A DNA stretch of 64,000 bases from Marthasterias glacialis (GCA_911728455.2 OU452232.1:5855227-5919226), one strand, 5' to 3'; shown: positions 25,001 to 40,000, counted from the stretch's first letter. Made by a program: numbers and translations. The notes: generated from the letters alone by a model not told the origin.

Positions 25001-28000
25001 TCAAGGTACAAATCCTCTGGAGAAATAAAGCTATCTGGGAAAAACTGTTACAGCCCGGGGAATAGCATTTAAAGGCTCACAAATCACTGTTGCTTATTTC
25101 AATTGCTGCAATCCGAAATAAGCTTGTGAAAGTGCATAGAATCTCTAACAAAATATAAACCGTTTTGTTGTTGTTGTCACTTTCAAATGATTCTTAATTC
25201 TTTCTTATTCTTTGTTCAGCCATTATCATAAAAATACAAACAAAAAATTTTTAAGGTTGGGTAAACAAATAAATTATAAGGTCAAGTAAACAAATAAATA
25301 ATAAGCAAAAGCAAAACAAACAATCAAGGCACATGGAATTTACAAAACAACCCTAGTGTGATGGCCAGGATCAACAAAAGTATACTTAAACACTAGCTTA
25401 ACAGCCAAATTTAATTGACATTTTCACCAGGTTGCTTGTCTCATGTGCAAATTAACAATAAGAAGATGGCAACTGTTTTGCTCTTGAAAAATAATCTTGA
25501 ACTTTCTCTTAATATTCAGGCTGAACAACAGGCTGGTTGGGCTCATAGGGAAACAAGACAATGGTATTGAAGGTAAACTTGTGCTCTAGACATCTGCTCT
25601 AGAATGGCAAAGGTCATGGGTTCGAATCCCACCCGAGTAATATGCCTGTTGATTTTTTCTTTCACAGGACTTGGGAAGTATACTGAATATACAGTGCTTA
25701 ACACACAACCATGTATGGGTAAAACACAATATTCTTTATCCCCGATGCAAATTTAACATCTATTAAATGCAGATCCTTGCATTTCTTTGCAGCTGACTCA
25801 GTGATGTCAGAGAAAATAGAGAAGAGAGCAGTGTATTTCTTGGAGATGAGTTTTCCGCAAGTACATTGCAATTTAGGGGATGGAAATGGGGCGGAAGTCA
25901 AGCGGGGACATTTCTCATTTGGTGCCACACCCAATTAGGAGACTGTAGAAATAACAGCAATTTTACTTGCTCCCTGAGCTTTGGGCAAATTTACCAAGTG
26001 GATTGGAGAAGAAAGATTGCTCATGTTCAGATATTTAGGAGTACATGTAGGGTGTTTCACAGGGATGCTAGAAGCTATGTGCTGCCCTGCCAGAGCCTGT
26101 GTGGAGCACTGGACGGGACTTGTGTAGTGACTCGATAAGAAGAAGAAGAAGAAGAACAGGGATTCTGATTTTGTGATAACTTATGATATTTTGAGCATTA
26201 CTAACCAGGACCATACACAGTACAACAATACCTTTTGATCAGTTCATCAATCGGCTGAATCAGAATGGGCCAAGTGCACCCGCTAGGGGCATCAGTTAAT
26301 AACTGTTTCTATACTTATTCACTGGTAATTTGAAAGTGAGGCTGACTGAATAAATACAGTAACAATCCCTCGGAAGCTAACATGTAACACCAACAGGAGT
26401 TGAAAGTGAGGCTACCATAAAAATACAGTAACCCGCCCTCTGTAGCTAACACTAAAAAGATTTGAAAGTGTGGCTGCCATATAAATGCAGTAACCCTCCC
26501 TCTGTACCTAACAGGATTTGAAAGTGAGGCTATCGTATAAATACGGTAACCATTCCTCTGTAGCTAACACAACAGGATTTGAAAGTGAGGCTACCATATA
26601 AATACAGTAACCCTCAGTAGAAAACAGGATTTATAAATGAGGCTGCCGTACAAATACAATCACCCCCTCCTCTGGAGCTAACAAGATTTGAAAGTGAGGC
26701 TACCGTATAAAGACAGTAACCTTCCCTCTATAGCTAAAAGGATTTGAAAGTGAGGCTACCATATGATTACAGTAACTGGAGCAATATCGGAATAACGGAG
26801 CAAATGTAGCCCAGACTGCTGAGTGTACACAGAGCACGCAAACACCATCTAATGCTTTGTTTCAACCACACAAAGACAAAACATGGTCTTGAATATTTCG
26901 CCATTTTCTGGCTCTTGAGCAGTGGTTTTTGTGTAATCCCCAATTCCAGATCTTTGTCCTTTTGTTCCAAGAAGAGGAATACGAGACATCAAGAGGCTTC
27001 CACCATTGTTTATTAATTGTATTTTGGCTCAATGGAGGTAAGTCAGAGTGAACGGGGAATCCAGCCATGGTTCCGGGTTTAGTACCAATCCTATGCTGTA
27101 GCTTACGGCCGAGGTTCTGCAATTCACAATGCATGAATTTGACAAAACTCCTGGTGCAATAAAGAGAATCTTTGTCCTCTTGGCTTTGTCAAGTCAGTTT
27201 TTCTTTGTACCAGTATGGAGGAAGAAATGGTATCAGGGGCACTCTGAAAAATGATTCCAGCAATCCCGACAAAATAATCCAGACAGGGGGACGTGAAAAA
27301 ATGGAAGAATCCAGGTGGCAACTGATTAAAGTTTAGTATTCAGGGAATAAGACTTACAAAGTAATTTAGCAAATTCGTGAATAAGGCCCATGGAGTTCCT
27401 GAAGAGCCATTAAAAGTCCATAATTTTTTGGGTGTTGACCCCTTGCACGCACATCACATTCGAAGATTGTGCCATGCTCACCATTTTGGGAGTCAATGGG
27501 TAAGCATGTAAACGTTGCGTCGCCAAAAATTCGCACTACACTGTATAACACACAGGAGCATTGCTTCCAAACAGGGCGCAACCAAGATTATTGCGATGAC
27601 GTTGTCAGGTGAATTGGGTCAATACATGAACATTTTATTCTTGTTTGTGTTTTTTAAGGAGGGGCCATCTTGCACGTTTTAAACCAAAAGATAAGACAAA
27701 CGATACATTGCCTTGTATTATAATGTAAAATAACCCAGCTTGCTTGCTACAATTTACATGTCGTAGTTGATGTGGCCTTGGTCATTTAGCCGTAAAATGA
27801 AACCATGCCTAAAATATGAAATTGGACATTTCATAAACTTGTCTGCGCGGCCGCCCATTCATCAGTAATTTCTCATGCTGTATTAAACTAGTATTATATC
27901 CCACAGAGAGAACCTTCCGAATCAAATTCCACACTCAGTGTACATGTATAAAATTGTAATGGGGCACAGAAAAAGGTAAACACTAGACCACAGATCCCAC

Positions 28001-31000
28001 AATATGTCAGCGTGTTTGTGAGGTCTACGTGTGTTACGCAGCCACGTATTCACACATGTTAACAATGACCTCTGACCTCGGCTGGTATTACTTTGCATTA
28101 ATAATGATGCAGTGGTCCTCTACTGATTAAAACCATCTACACAGTGTATATTTTTATGTGTGTAATTGCCCCTTTGTTATAATGTGCATGGTATTGCAAC
28201 GTTATACCAACATTTAGCCAACAAGTGCACATGTGGTTCAACATGTCTCTGTGTTTAATACAAGCTGTGGTCGTTTATTTATTAGTTTGTACTTCACCAA
28301 CTCAATAAAAATAAAAAAATTACTAAGCTCAATGAGTGCGTTTTGAAATTTGTACAATTTTGTAAATATTTGCATGAATCCCCAATTTTGCCATTGATGT
28401 TTTTCTTTGAAATTAGCTTACAATGAAACAAATGTTTACATACATGTAAATATGTATACATTACCATAGTGAAGAAGAATTTGCAGACCAATGTGCAAAT
28501 ACTGTTTACTAACAACTAAGGCTTAAAGGGGCTATGTCGTCATGATTATAGAAGGCCTGTGGCTATGCATGGAAAGATGAACTCTCACCCAGATACTGCA
28601 CACGCACGCCCTTGTGGTCAAATTACAAAGGGCGCTGTCTTCGTCAAACTTTCATATGACCGCCGGCTAGCGTCCAAAGTAACTGGGTTATTCCACTGAC
28701 TACCAATAATCATGACGGCACAGCCCCTTTAAACTGAAAACAAATTCTCCACTATCCAACAGAGTTTATAGCTGAGAAATTTCTGCTGTTCCCGAATTAG
28801 TATTTCAACAAAATGATCAGAGCACACTGAGCAAAAAGTCAAGTTGTTAAATCACCCAGTTCTTTTCAGAACCAGCACAACTCAAAGAGAGATTTCATGT
28901 AAATGGTGTTACCACAAATACCTCACTAGATCGTATCTCCACCATGCAAAGTTTCAACTCCTAGTCATGGGAGATATTTCCTTGATGTTACCGCAAACCT
29001 TACTATACCAGCTTGTATCTCCACTACGCAAAATTTAAAATCTTACTTATTTAACAAGACTATTTCTCAGGGTTTTTTGTCTTCAAATTTTTAAATTATG
29101 GGAGGTTTAGACTTGACAATGTAACGGCTAAACAAATCAATGTTTAAAAAGACTAATTCGTCTTCGCCTGGGGGGAAAATGCTAGATTGCTGGATGATTT
29201 GTTCTGTGTTGAGGTTACCATGGTTACTAGCCTGATGCTAAAATCACCCTACAATTGAGTCAATGTTTCAGTGGGTACTTTGAGCCCTAAATACAATACA
29301 GTACACTATTAGTCTTGGGTAAATTTGTCTGCATACACACCAATACCGAACAATGCACTCCTTTAGTGTCCACCATATATCTCAAAAAGGCTAACGGGCT
29401 AGTCTTTGTTATCTCGCTGCTTTGCAGGCATTAAAATATTTGACGAATTTGAAAATGGCCCTAAGGGTTTCCCCTTATTCTAGACCAAGAATCTCCCCAA
29501 TGAGTTTATACTTCGGGAGGTTTGCAGACTTGGTGCATCACCTCAAATACAAAACTACAGGTTTGGTCACAATAAGGACTCTTTTTTCCTTTGGTGATCG
29601 CTTCACTTCTTTCAAGAAACTTTAAAGGCTCAAGGAGATTTGGACAAAATCTTGTAAGCGGGAAAAATCCTGGAAAAATCACATGCCTATATTTTATGTA
29701 CACGTAACTCTGCCCTGGTGTCGAACTGTTTTCCATTCATTAGGTTGATCATGAAGGGCATGATCCATGAAGATGCCATAGGTTGGGTCAAATCAAGACA
29801 CTGAACTCTACCAACTGTGAACACACACAAAAAAATTCAGCTGTGGTATACGTGCACCTTGTCCATTTGTCACTTGTCAGATACATGTCCTAGCAATGGT
29901 GCATCTCCATCCCATTGCTCATCTTCCAATTTCAATGAAATTGTACGGGGACCAGAATCACACGAGTTAATTTCTTTTTCTCCGAAAAAAAACAACAACT
30001 TTTGGTTGCGGTGTACAATTACCGTGATTACCCTAATGTCTGGGACGACTTAGATGTAGTTTGATCGCAAGGATTCTTAAGAACTTGACTCTAATCAAAT
30101 CAGCATGGACGTGCTGTTAAGAAAAATGACGCCTGATGGCAATTGAGAGCGGGTTGCATTGTTTAGAGTATCATCTGAACAGATCAAAACCTGCCACGGC
30201 AAATCAGCTAAGCGGTGCAGAATCCTCGATTCGGGGAAAGAAATTATTGGTTAAATTCTCACATCTGGATTTGGATACATGTGTATCTCTTCTTTGTTTA
30301 TTATGAGCAGCATGATGTATGGTTGTACTGTACAAACATTCAAGGTCACAAAAAGCCGCACTTACGTCAGAATTTCTCTGAAGGAAAAAAAGACATCAAC
30401 ATCCAACAATTGATGAAGCGTGTTTTCTTGCTACGAACAAGAAACACCAGGGTAATCCCATAGAGTTATGTAACAAAAAAAGTAGAGGAAATACAAAACC
30501 ATGCGACACGGCCCGACAAGAAGCATTTTTTGACCACTGAGAAAATGACGCTGACCAATCATATTACACTGGTCACTCATCAGTTTACACAGCAAACATT
30601 TTCCAGATGGACAATCGTATGCAATTGACCCATAGGGATTTTTGCCCATGGTGAGTCAGTGGAGTTCTGTGCGTGACATTGCGAATGTGCCCTCTAGTTC
30701 TTATATAACTCTATGGGTAAATCTCTACTCTTCCACGATAAGTTTTCTGGGTTCTTTTGTATGCATTACACGTACATGTACAGTATATGTACAGGTTTAC
30801 TAAGACTCGTAAAGGTTTACTAGTGCAAGGGGCCCTACATGTATCGCTTAACACCCAACCCAAAGTACAAAACAGTTATGGTAAAGTGTCTGGTTCACGA
30901 ACACAAGCATCCTGACCAGCTAGACAGGGATTCGAACCCACATTCTGTAAATTATGACACTGAATGCAGCATACTGAACTGCCTGGATACAACACGTCAC

Positions 31001-34000
31001 TATCACACTGTGATGCTCAATGGTAAGGAGCCAGCAGTGCACTAACAACACATAAAACATCAACAATATCGGCAAAGTTGGCCTTTTAACCAGTTGGTGC
31101 CGGATGTCCTCTTTACATACAAGTGTTTCCCTCTGCCTGGAAACGGAAGCCGTGTAAAGACGCCATTGTGTAATTTTGTGGCCGAGAAACAAAACAGACG
31201 ATCCAATAAAGAGAATCTTTGTTCTCTTGGCATTGTGAAGTCAGGGTTTCTTTGTGCCAGCGGTACCCTCAAAGAAAAAAATTCCGGCAATTTCGCCAAA
31301 AGAATTCCAGTCAGGGGGACGGGACAACAACAAACAAAGAATCCTGGCGGCAACTGGTTAAACACTACGGTAAATAAAAATAAACTGCAATTTCTGGCCC
31401 TAAAATAGTGAAGGGTTGTAGACAAAATTTGGTGTCCAATTTTGCTGTAAATTGAAAAATTGGGTGTATAAATTGAGGTAGATTGAAAAATGTGGTGTTC
31501 AAATTGCCTACCAATAATATATTTAGATGTAATTGACTGATAAAGTTGCGGTGTCAGAATTCACGACAGGGTGCCCACAAAGACACCCAGGGGCCCCTCT
31601 GATTTCCACCATGGTGCTGTGTATGTTTGCCAATAGGTTTTTCAGCTACTAATACCACAGGACTCGAAATTTACACTGGACCGCATACCCGAGACCAGTG
31701 AATTTAGCGTCAGGCCAGTAAACTCACGATGACCGGACAAATCCTGTACAGTCTTGTGGGTTTTGTTTTTCAATTGAATACTTATACAGTCCCTCACTGT
31801 GTCAATATCTTTGAAAAAAAAATAGGCAAATGATGTTCAAATGTTGACTTTGAGTCTGATAAATATATTTCGAGTCTGTTGAGTCTCAAAGTATAGTTAC
31901 CCAAAAGACAAATGAGATACTTCTCTTGCTGTTTGTTCAAATATAAACAGTTTACCTATCAAACTGGGGTTTTTGGGGGTCTTGTAAAAAAAATTCTGGT
32001 CCATTAAAAGGTTTGAGCTACATTGTACTAGCCCTGTAATAGGAGTTCCATGGCCCATGTCTGTAAAAAAGGTAGGCAGATACAAGTATAGTAAGAGTGG
32101 TTCACTAGCCAAATCTAATTCAAACACCTAAGGACAGATCAAAAATCTGTCCAAGTGGTACTGGCTGTCTAGTTTATTGCTTCCCACAGCTACTTGTAAA
32201 ACAATGATTATTCATGTTACTTCAAATTACAAGTCCTATACAAATGACAATGCAGAAAGACAACCTTAAAACATCGACGACTGAAAAAGCTTGTCAAGCT
32301 CACTTGTCCCATTGGCGAGAGTTGTATTTGAGTCCTCATTCCTCGAGTCCGAGTCCAAGTCTCGAGTCATTTGGGTCGAGTCCGAGTCTGGGTCATGAGT
32401 CACAAAGGTTGAGTCCCAGTCGGAGTCCCGAGTCATTTGGGTCCAGTCTGTGTCTGAGCCGTGAGTCATTTGGGTCCAGTCCAAGTCTCAAGTCATTTGG
32501 GTCGAGTCCAGGTCCATGTCATGAGTTACAGAGATAAAGTCCGAGTCCGAGTCACAAGTCACTTTAATTATTTACAGAAAAAATAAAAAAACGTGTGATG
32601 AATGTATGCCAAGGTTGAAAGTTTTCTTTAAATGCCCTAAATTTTCAATGAACCATATATTGGCTAGTCACAGAAAAATGCCAAACCCAAGGTATAGATT
32701 GTTCACGATGTGTGCAGTACACAATGTCTATAGCTATCGTTTCGGTTCACCTAGTATTATAGGAAACTTATTTCCTTAGTATTTGCAGGCTTTTTTCATT
32801 TTGGTTTGTTTAGAAGCCCACAGAACAAACGTGCGCTTAGCCAAGGTAACTGCGGAACCCTTATTTGCTCTCTGGAATATCTCCCATGTAATTTTAGGCA
32901 TGTCCAAACCCTCACGTACACTTAAATGTACCTACTGCCAGATTAACCATGCATTATATTGTCTGGCTTTTTTATTTCACCACGTACATGTATTCTCCAC
33001 ATCTTCAACCCCCAATTCTTGAGAGGCCTCTAAAACAAAAAAAAACCCTTCTCAACATGTTGCCTTCAGATGGGCTTAAATCAATTATAAATTACGCTAA
33101 TCCAGCGTGGGTGGCACGACACAGCTGGAAGATTGCACAGACGTAGCACTGGAGAAGGGCATACTAGGAGATGGTGGCAGGGAAAAGAGAATTAATTCGT
33201 GGGATAATCAATGGCAATGAATTAATGGATGGACGGCAAGGCTGAATGGGTGAGCATCTAGAGAAAAAAGGTACCGGGCGATAATGGGGGAAGGTGGGCG
33301 ACATGGGGTTGACTAGATGGCTCCTGAAAGCAACCAGGAAACGGGCATAAGATCAGGCGCAGGTGGGTGAAACAGTACGCCCACTCAGTCACTGGGTTCC
33401 TGAGAATCAAAGATGAGACCACTTTGACACCCACAGTGAGATACCCAAATAGCCTAACCGCTAACAGTCTCATCCCTGAAAAAGTGCATTCTTACACAAA
33501 GATGGGAAAATTATGCGATGGATCATCCGCCGACGCTATCACCTTCCCGTGGCTCTTCTCCCAGAGAATGATGAATCAAGGTTGACTTTGTCATAGCTTG
33601 TATCTCATGCATTACATCTCATCACAGAATAAGCATATATGTACCCATTTTTACAGGGGTGAAGAGGATTGATTATACCCATTAAAGTGTTATTCTCTGG
33701 GGTGCAGGTGGGCAACTGGAAAGCCTTAATAGCTTAAGAATGTTTTTATTAGTCCTGCATTTTCACAGATGACTCAGATACTAGTCGTGTGCAGACTTGT
33801 GTACCTTTTTTACTCATCATTGGATAGAACAAGTTATCAATCAAAGCTTGAAACATCACACCTGGTTATCTTTGAGATTGCTGATTCGTGAAACAAACAT
33901 CAGACTGCATGGACTATGAGTTATATAGAGCCTACTTTGGGGAAATGGTGCCCAGAAGGGACAATGCGTTATTGGTGGAGAATACATCCAATCTGGTTCT

Positions 34001-37000
34001 TTTACAAGATGTCTCAAATGGGGGAACCAAAGCTTTCCTGTAAAAACTGCCGTAGTTTCTTGCCACTCTGAAAGATCTCCGCGCAACGTACTTTTTAAAT
34101 GTACCCAAAATACCATGGACTCAACCAGGGCGGCGTGCTGGAAACAGCTGTTTGCTGAATCTCCATGATCAAACTATGGTTTAAATGTGTAAACATGGAT
34201 TATGAATTACATGACAAACAGTTTCATCACCGACACGCCATGAACTGACACATTATGTACAAAAACCTTTTTTGTTTTTCTGGGTTTTTTTTAGCTTTTA
34301 GTTGTTTAGGTGTTGAAATACAATATTCATCAAGGTCAACAATCTCAGAAAAGTTTTACATTTTAAATAAATTTTGCATGGCAACCTTTAAACAAATGTG
34401 ACAATTTGCAGTTTTCACGAACTGACACACCGGTTTCCATTTATCATTGTAATGCACTATGCTCAAAAGACAATAAAAAGTATTTCACGAACCGACACCA
34501 ACCTTCTGTGTGAAGAGCGGGCGCATGTTTTCCCCTGTTTTCATGAAGTGACACAAGTAACGAATACGTCGGAGGGTGTCACTTCATGAAAACAGGAATA
34601 GTCTGTTTCGTTACTTTTAGGGTTTCACAAAATGACTCACACCTTTCTTTCTTTGCTCTTTAATTTAGGACGTAAACAGTCAAAAGCAGTTTCTCAAGTT
34701 AAAAGCATCGAGTGTCCACATTTAGAAAACCAGTTGAAAACACTCTGAAATTACACAGAGGCCAAGAAGGTCAGGGCAGCTGTTGCCCTGGTGTGGATTT
34801 CACAAAGCGCTAGGACTAGTCTTATCTTGAGTTAGGATAAGTAACTAGTCCTAACTTATAAGACAAGTCATAAGTTAGGACTAGTCTTGTGAAATCCAGC
34901 CCTGGTCTAGGCATTGGTGTTCCTTCAAAAGTTTCCCATAGACTTTATATTTTCCAAAGGAAAACGTGCCCTTCGAAAGATCAAAATGGCCCTGCCTTCT
35001 CAACAAAGATAAAATTCCAGGTCTGTAGCCTCTTGGAAAAAGAGGAGAAAGTACCCTCAGAGGGATAATGGGCTTTGGGTGGAGAATACGCCCAGATAAT
35101 TGAGGTTCTTCCAAAGTGGGGGAATCAAAATTGATGTAACACAGGTGTGGGATTCAGGACTTCATTATTAATAGACTTAATTTATTGGGGCCTTGAGGGA
35201 TATATGTACATGCACCCAAATTGTCTAGGGCTCACCGGGTTCACATGGTGCAGATTATACACCTTATCCTTAAGCCCACCTGTGTAATGGGTTCTTCATG
35301 GGGGCGGGGAATAATTTTTAAAAAAAATGATCCTACATGTATTGGTGTTTGAGTCAGAGCATCACATGGCCAGCACATTCAGGGGGAAGCAGATGCTCTG
35401 GGCAACTGGGCTTAGCGTTGACGAAGGTGGATTTACATACGCCCACTCGGTAACCTTGCAATGGGGCTATTTGAAAGGTTAGGGGGGTTAAAGCTTATGC
35501 TAAATGGGTGTATCATGAACCTACTGGATACATTCCACACCCACATATATAAGATGACCGTCTACACCTATCATAGCCATGTTGGCTCAAAAGCCTCATT
35601 CTCAAATCTTTGGTGATGCTAGTCAATAGGCTGGGTTATTACATAGGGCCAACAGTTATTCAATCAAAGATCGTTTCGATTGCTTTTGATTGTAACATAA
35701 AATGTATCTGAGACACTAGGAAGAAAAATGAGAGGGTGGCATAAGCATCACAGAACAACAGGCGCTTGATTAGGGTCCAATTTCATGGCTCTGCTTACCG
35801 CAGAATTCTGCGCTAATGGCCCATAGAATAGCGTGCTTTTACAGGGTTCCATAAGCGCAGAATTCTATGATAAGCAGCGCCATAGAATTGGACCCAGTTG
35901 ATACGATCTGTATTCACAAGTGTGGAACTGAAACTGCTGAATGTAAGCCAAACTCCTGGTGTACCTAATGTGTATGACCATGCTACAACTATTTGTACAA
36001 AATGCAATGTCATGTGTACATAACGTTGTACATAAAATTTACATACCCATGTACATCTACATGTAAATGTACACATTAAACATGTATAATTTTGGTTTTC
36101 TTTTAATGATTTTTCAGCGTTATGATTTTATTCTTCGTCTTTACTACTTCTGACGATGGTGTATTTTAAAAAGAATTTGTCACGCCAAAAAGCATACCAT
36201 ATGCTGCGCTTGTCTTGCACGTATTTCGTCTCAACGTGTGAAGAAGAAAAAATCTCACGTAATCACGTGTGATTACGTGCGAGACTTACACAGTTGTCTA
36301 TAAGTCCAGGTCCGCGTAATCGCATTCGCTAATACTGTTTTAGGTCCCTTTTCACAGAGTTTAAGGTCAATTTTTAACGGACTTTTAAGTCCCTTTTCAC
36401 AGAGTTTTAGGCCTATTTTCAGAGTTTGAGGCACCTTTTCAGAGTTTTAGGACCCTTTTCACAGAGTTTTAGGCCCCTTTCCACAGAGTTTTAGGTCCCT
36501 TTTCACAAAGTTTTAGGCCCTTTTCACAGAGTTTTAGGCCCCTTTTCACAGAGTTTTACATACTAGGTCCCTTTTCACAGAGTTTTAGGTCCCTTTTTCA
36601 TAGAGTTTTAGGTCCCTTTGCAAAGAGTTTTAGCACCCATTTCACAGAGTTTTAGACCCCTTTTCACAGAGTTTTAGACCCCTTTTCACAGAGTTTTAGA
36701 CCCCTTTTCACAGAGTTTTCACAGAGTTTTATACATACAGTAGGTCCCTAACATACTAACCACTATTGTAAGTTTAAACAAGGCCAATGGCCACAAACCA
36801 CCTTGTACCAGCCACTGGGTATCACAAGCCACTTTCCTAAAATCTGAATCTTGAAAGCTGTGGACCTAAATCAAGCCATCGTGACTTGATCATTATACAC
36901 TGTACAAAGCACTGTTGGTAGTCTATTTGTACTGTACAAGCCATACTATATTGTGTATATTATATCATACGTGTACATAATGTATGGCTGTAACTGTGTT

Positions 37001-40000
37001 AACAATTGGCAATTGTACACAAGCCGCTCCAGTAAAATATAATGTACATAATCACTAGTATATAACAGACCACTGGCCACAAGCCACATTGAACCAGCCA
37101 CCAGGTACATGTCTCACAAGCCACTTTACTCACCTGTACTCGATCAGCTGCCACTGTACTGCATGGTGTTATTATGTTATCCAGACAGCGCTCGTGAGTC
37201 ACATAGTTACACACTGCAACCAATCAGAAAGAGGAACAACAGATTTATGAATACATAATACAAAAAAATGATGTCCACTAAAAATCAGATTCAAAAGACA
37301 AGCGTCAGTACTGTGCATTCAAAACAAACGCTTGGCAATGCATGAAGATGATATCCACAGATGATTGGACTCAATGTAATCTTTGCTTAGCAGAAAATGT
37401 TACCTGCCGAAATAGGTGCCTGATTTCCCACAAATATTTTTGCTTAACGAGGCTTGTTAATAATGGCAAATACCAGCCTTTTAAACCATCTTGAAATAAC
37501 AAGGCTTGTGGGACATGTACTTTTGCGATGGTTTTTCACAAAATGATATACTTCAGGGTGTGCATGTGTGCATTTATAGTGCGCTCATAAATTCATTATT
37601 GGTTATTTTGTACTCCATGTCTGTACTTTGATAATTGGCCGAATAAATATTTTTAATAACAATAACTAGTTTTTATAAAGTCCATTTTACAATAATGTAT
37701 CAATGCACTTTACATTAGTGCTCTTGTCATCGGACCAATAATATTCCTGTAATCTTTCTCAGCTCCCTGAGGAGTATATAGCCCCGAGCTGCCACGGCGC
37801 TCCGAAGGCTTGTTCAAACACAATATCAACCTCTACCCTCGCAGGTACCCATTTATAACCCTAGGTGAAGAGAAGCAATTATAGTCAAAGCATCTTGCTC
37901 AAGGATACAAGCGTCATGACCGGGATACGAACCCACACCCCGATGACTTAACCACCAAAACTCGAGTCTGGTGCACGAGACCGCTCGGCCATAAAACTAA
38001 CTTACGCTAACAATAATATTACCAATAACAATAACAACAATTGAATTTGTGTACATGTACCTTCTACATGTACCTACTAGTATAGATCTAGTAACTTTGA
38101 TGAAACAAAATTGGTACCTTTTGGTTTTTCAATGTTACTTTTGTAAAATCTGTAATAAGAAATGTTTATAATTAATACATGTTCTTAATCAGTGTTCTGC
38201 TCATTACCGAATAGACTTCAGGGATGTGATTGACTAACAATGAAATCCTAAAAACAAATTGGTGATGGTGTCCTCTTGGTCTAAAATTTTTAGACCCAAG
38301 GATTGACAAACTTTCCACAAAAATAACCAAGAGGTTCAGACGTTACATGAGTTATGTCTATCTTCCCTTAGTGCCCAGTTCATGTCATTCAAGATATTTT
38401 CATAAAACAAGAGAGATCTGTTGAAAAATCCTCAAATCGAGAAAAATCCTGGCAGATCGCGGGGATGACAATTATCATTGTACAGCAAAAAAATAATAAT
38501 ATCTAAAGCCATGGAGGTTCCTTCACCCTATCAAGTTCAAAGACCCACATCTACAGATGTGATGTTTTATCAACTTTTATTTACCACGTAAATCCCCTTT
38601 TACAAGTTTGATTGCCCGTAACAATCCTTGTCCCAAGTAGATGAGGAATGGGAGACCTCAAGAGAACAGGTCTCCAAATTGCCTCTCCGAGAAACACTTC
38701 CCCCGCCAAAATCGGACGATACACGGTCCACTGGAAAAATGATTCTCTCAACATGACCTACTGACATTCTCAAATGACAGCATCTCAACGGGCAAGGTCT
38801 TTGTGGTGTATAACAGAAACGTTCAGTGCATAAATATGACATTTGTGCTGCGTAGATCGTCTTCTATACAACACTAATATTATTTGATTACATTTAAAGG
38901 GGCCTGGATTACTGAATGTTGTTTGTTTGTTGTTTCTAATTCAATGCGGTGGAAATTTCTGCTTCTTCTTTTTTTCATGTCATGTACTTGTATGTAGTTC
39001 AGAAGCGGTTATGTTATTGTAGTAAAAAGTTCAAATCATAGTTACACATTTTGTTTCATGTACATACATGTATGTAGACAACATTCAGAACAACCAATCA
39101 TTAAGTTGAATAATTCTTTTGCATAAAATGATAGTTGGCAAATTTTAATATAATAAAACAAGGAGGTTTTAAGCACTGCGTAGTCATGAAAAAGGAGCTC
39201 GTCACAAATTTCATCAAGGAATTTTTCTTTTTTTAACAATTCACCATGAACACTTGATGCACACAGTCTTCAGTTTCAATGATCAGTTGTTCAAAAAAAT
39301 AATATTGTAAGCAAAATATTTAACTCTTGATACCATATTTCGAATACATTTATTGGAAACAATATTTTTCAGCATTTCAGGGTATCATTTAACACAATGT
39401 TGTAACCAATAAATAAGACAAAAACTGACAAAAATCAGGGCTAGATACACGTACATGTAGCTCAGTTGGTGGAGCACAATTCCGGACGTCACTGGTTCAA
39501 ATCCTATTCCAGTAAATTTGTCTTTGTTCACCCCAAAATTCAATGAATTGGACCTAACATGACTGATTCTTAACAGAGGTAATGAAGGCAATTGCCTCCA
39601 TGCCCCTGGTCATTGCATTGGTGCCCCTTGAAATGTTCCAATTAGAAATTTACATTTCCTTCATGGAGGTGCCCTTTACAAAGGAAAACCGCCTTGCCCT
39701 TACAAGAACCAAGTACCAGGAATGTTGGTACATGTACCAAAGGCCTGATATTTCATGAAGGCAATAGGGGCACTCGCCTCCATGCCCCCAATCAATGCCT
39801 TGATGCCCCTTGAAATGTTCCAGTACAAACTGACATTTCCCTCAGAATAGAGGTGCCCTTTACTTAGGAAAAACCGCCTTGCCCTTACAAGAGTGGAGCA
39901 TCAAGCCTGCTTTATGCCTTTTTTCCCACCAAAATTTATAGGTCAAAGACATGTATGTGTCATTGATTTGAAATTTCATGTACATGTACATCTATGTAAA

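Larger units (their letters stand above)
11473..37133. other. DGKQ intron 2 (25.7 kb), repeat-rich, no gene seen
   Basis: Separates C1 domain 1 from C1 domain 2. It holds a long hairpin (13745-13845), CAGTGGC-ended, TTAA-ended and other MITEs, a G/A-rich minisatellite (18190-19190), tandem arrays at 26.3, 32.3 and 36.3 kb, SINEs and a LINE-like 3' tail (24860-24960). Simple runs include poly(T) at about 12329-12351, poly(C) at about 21727-21755 and (TAAA)n at 16020-16068. Nothing identifiable was seen in 16.1-18.1, 27.6-28.5, 29.0-30.4 or 32.6-34.2 kb. Confidence 0.6.

Noticed and set aside
31060..31425. 121-residue minus-strand open frame
   Set aside because: It spans an internal-deletion copy of the TTAACCAGTT element and has no domain.
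36340..36735. CRISPR-like array
   Set aside because: There are no unique spacers; the whole 22-bp unit repeats head to tail in a eukaryotic intron.
38600..38842. 80-residue minus-strand open frame as a possible DGKQ-linked exon
   Set aside because: No C1 or kinase signature, and exons 1 and 2 already join perfectly in frame without it.
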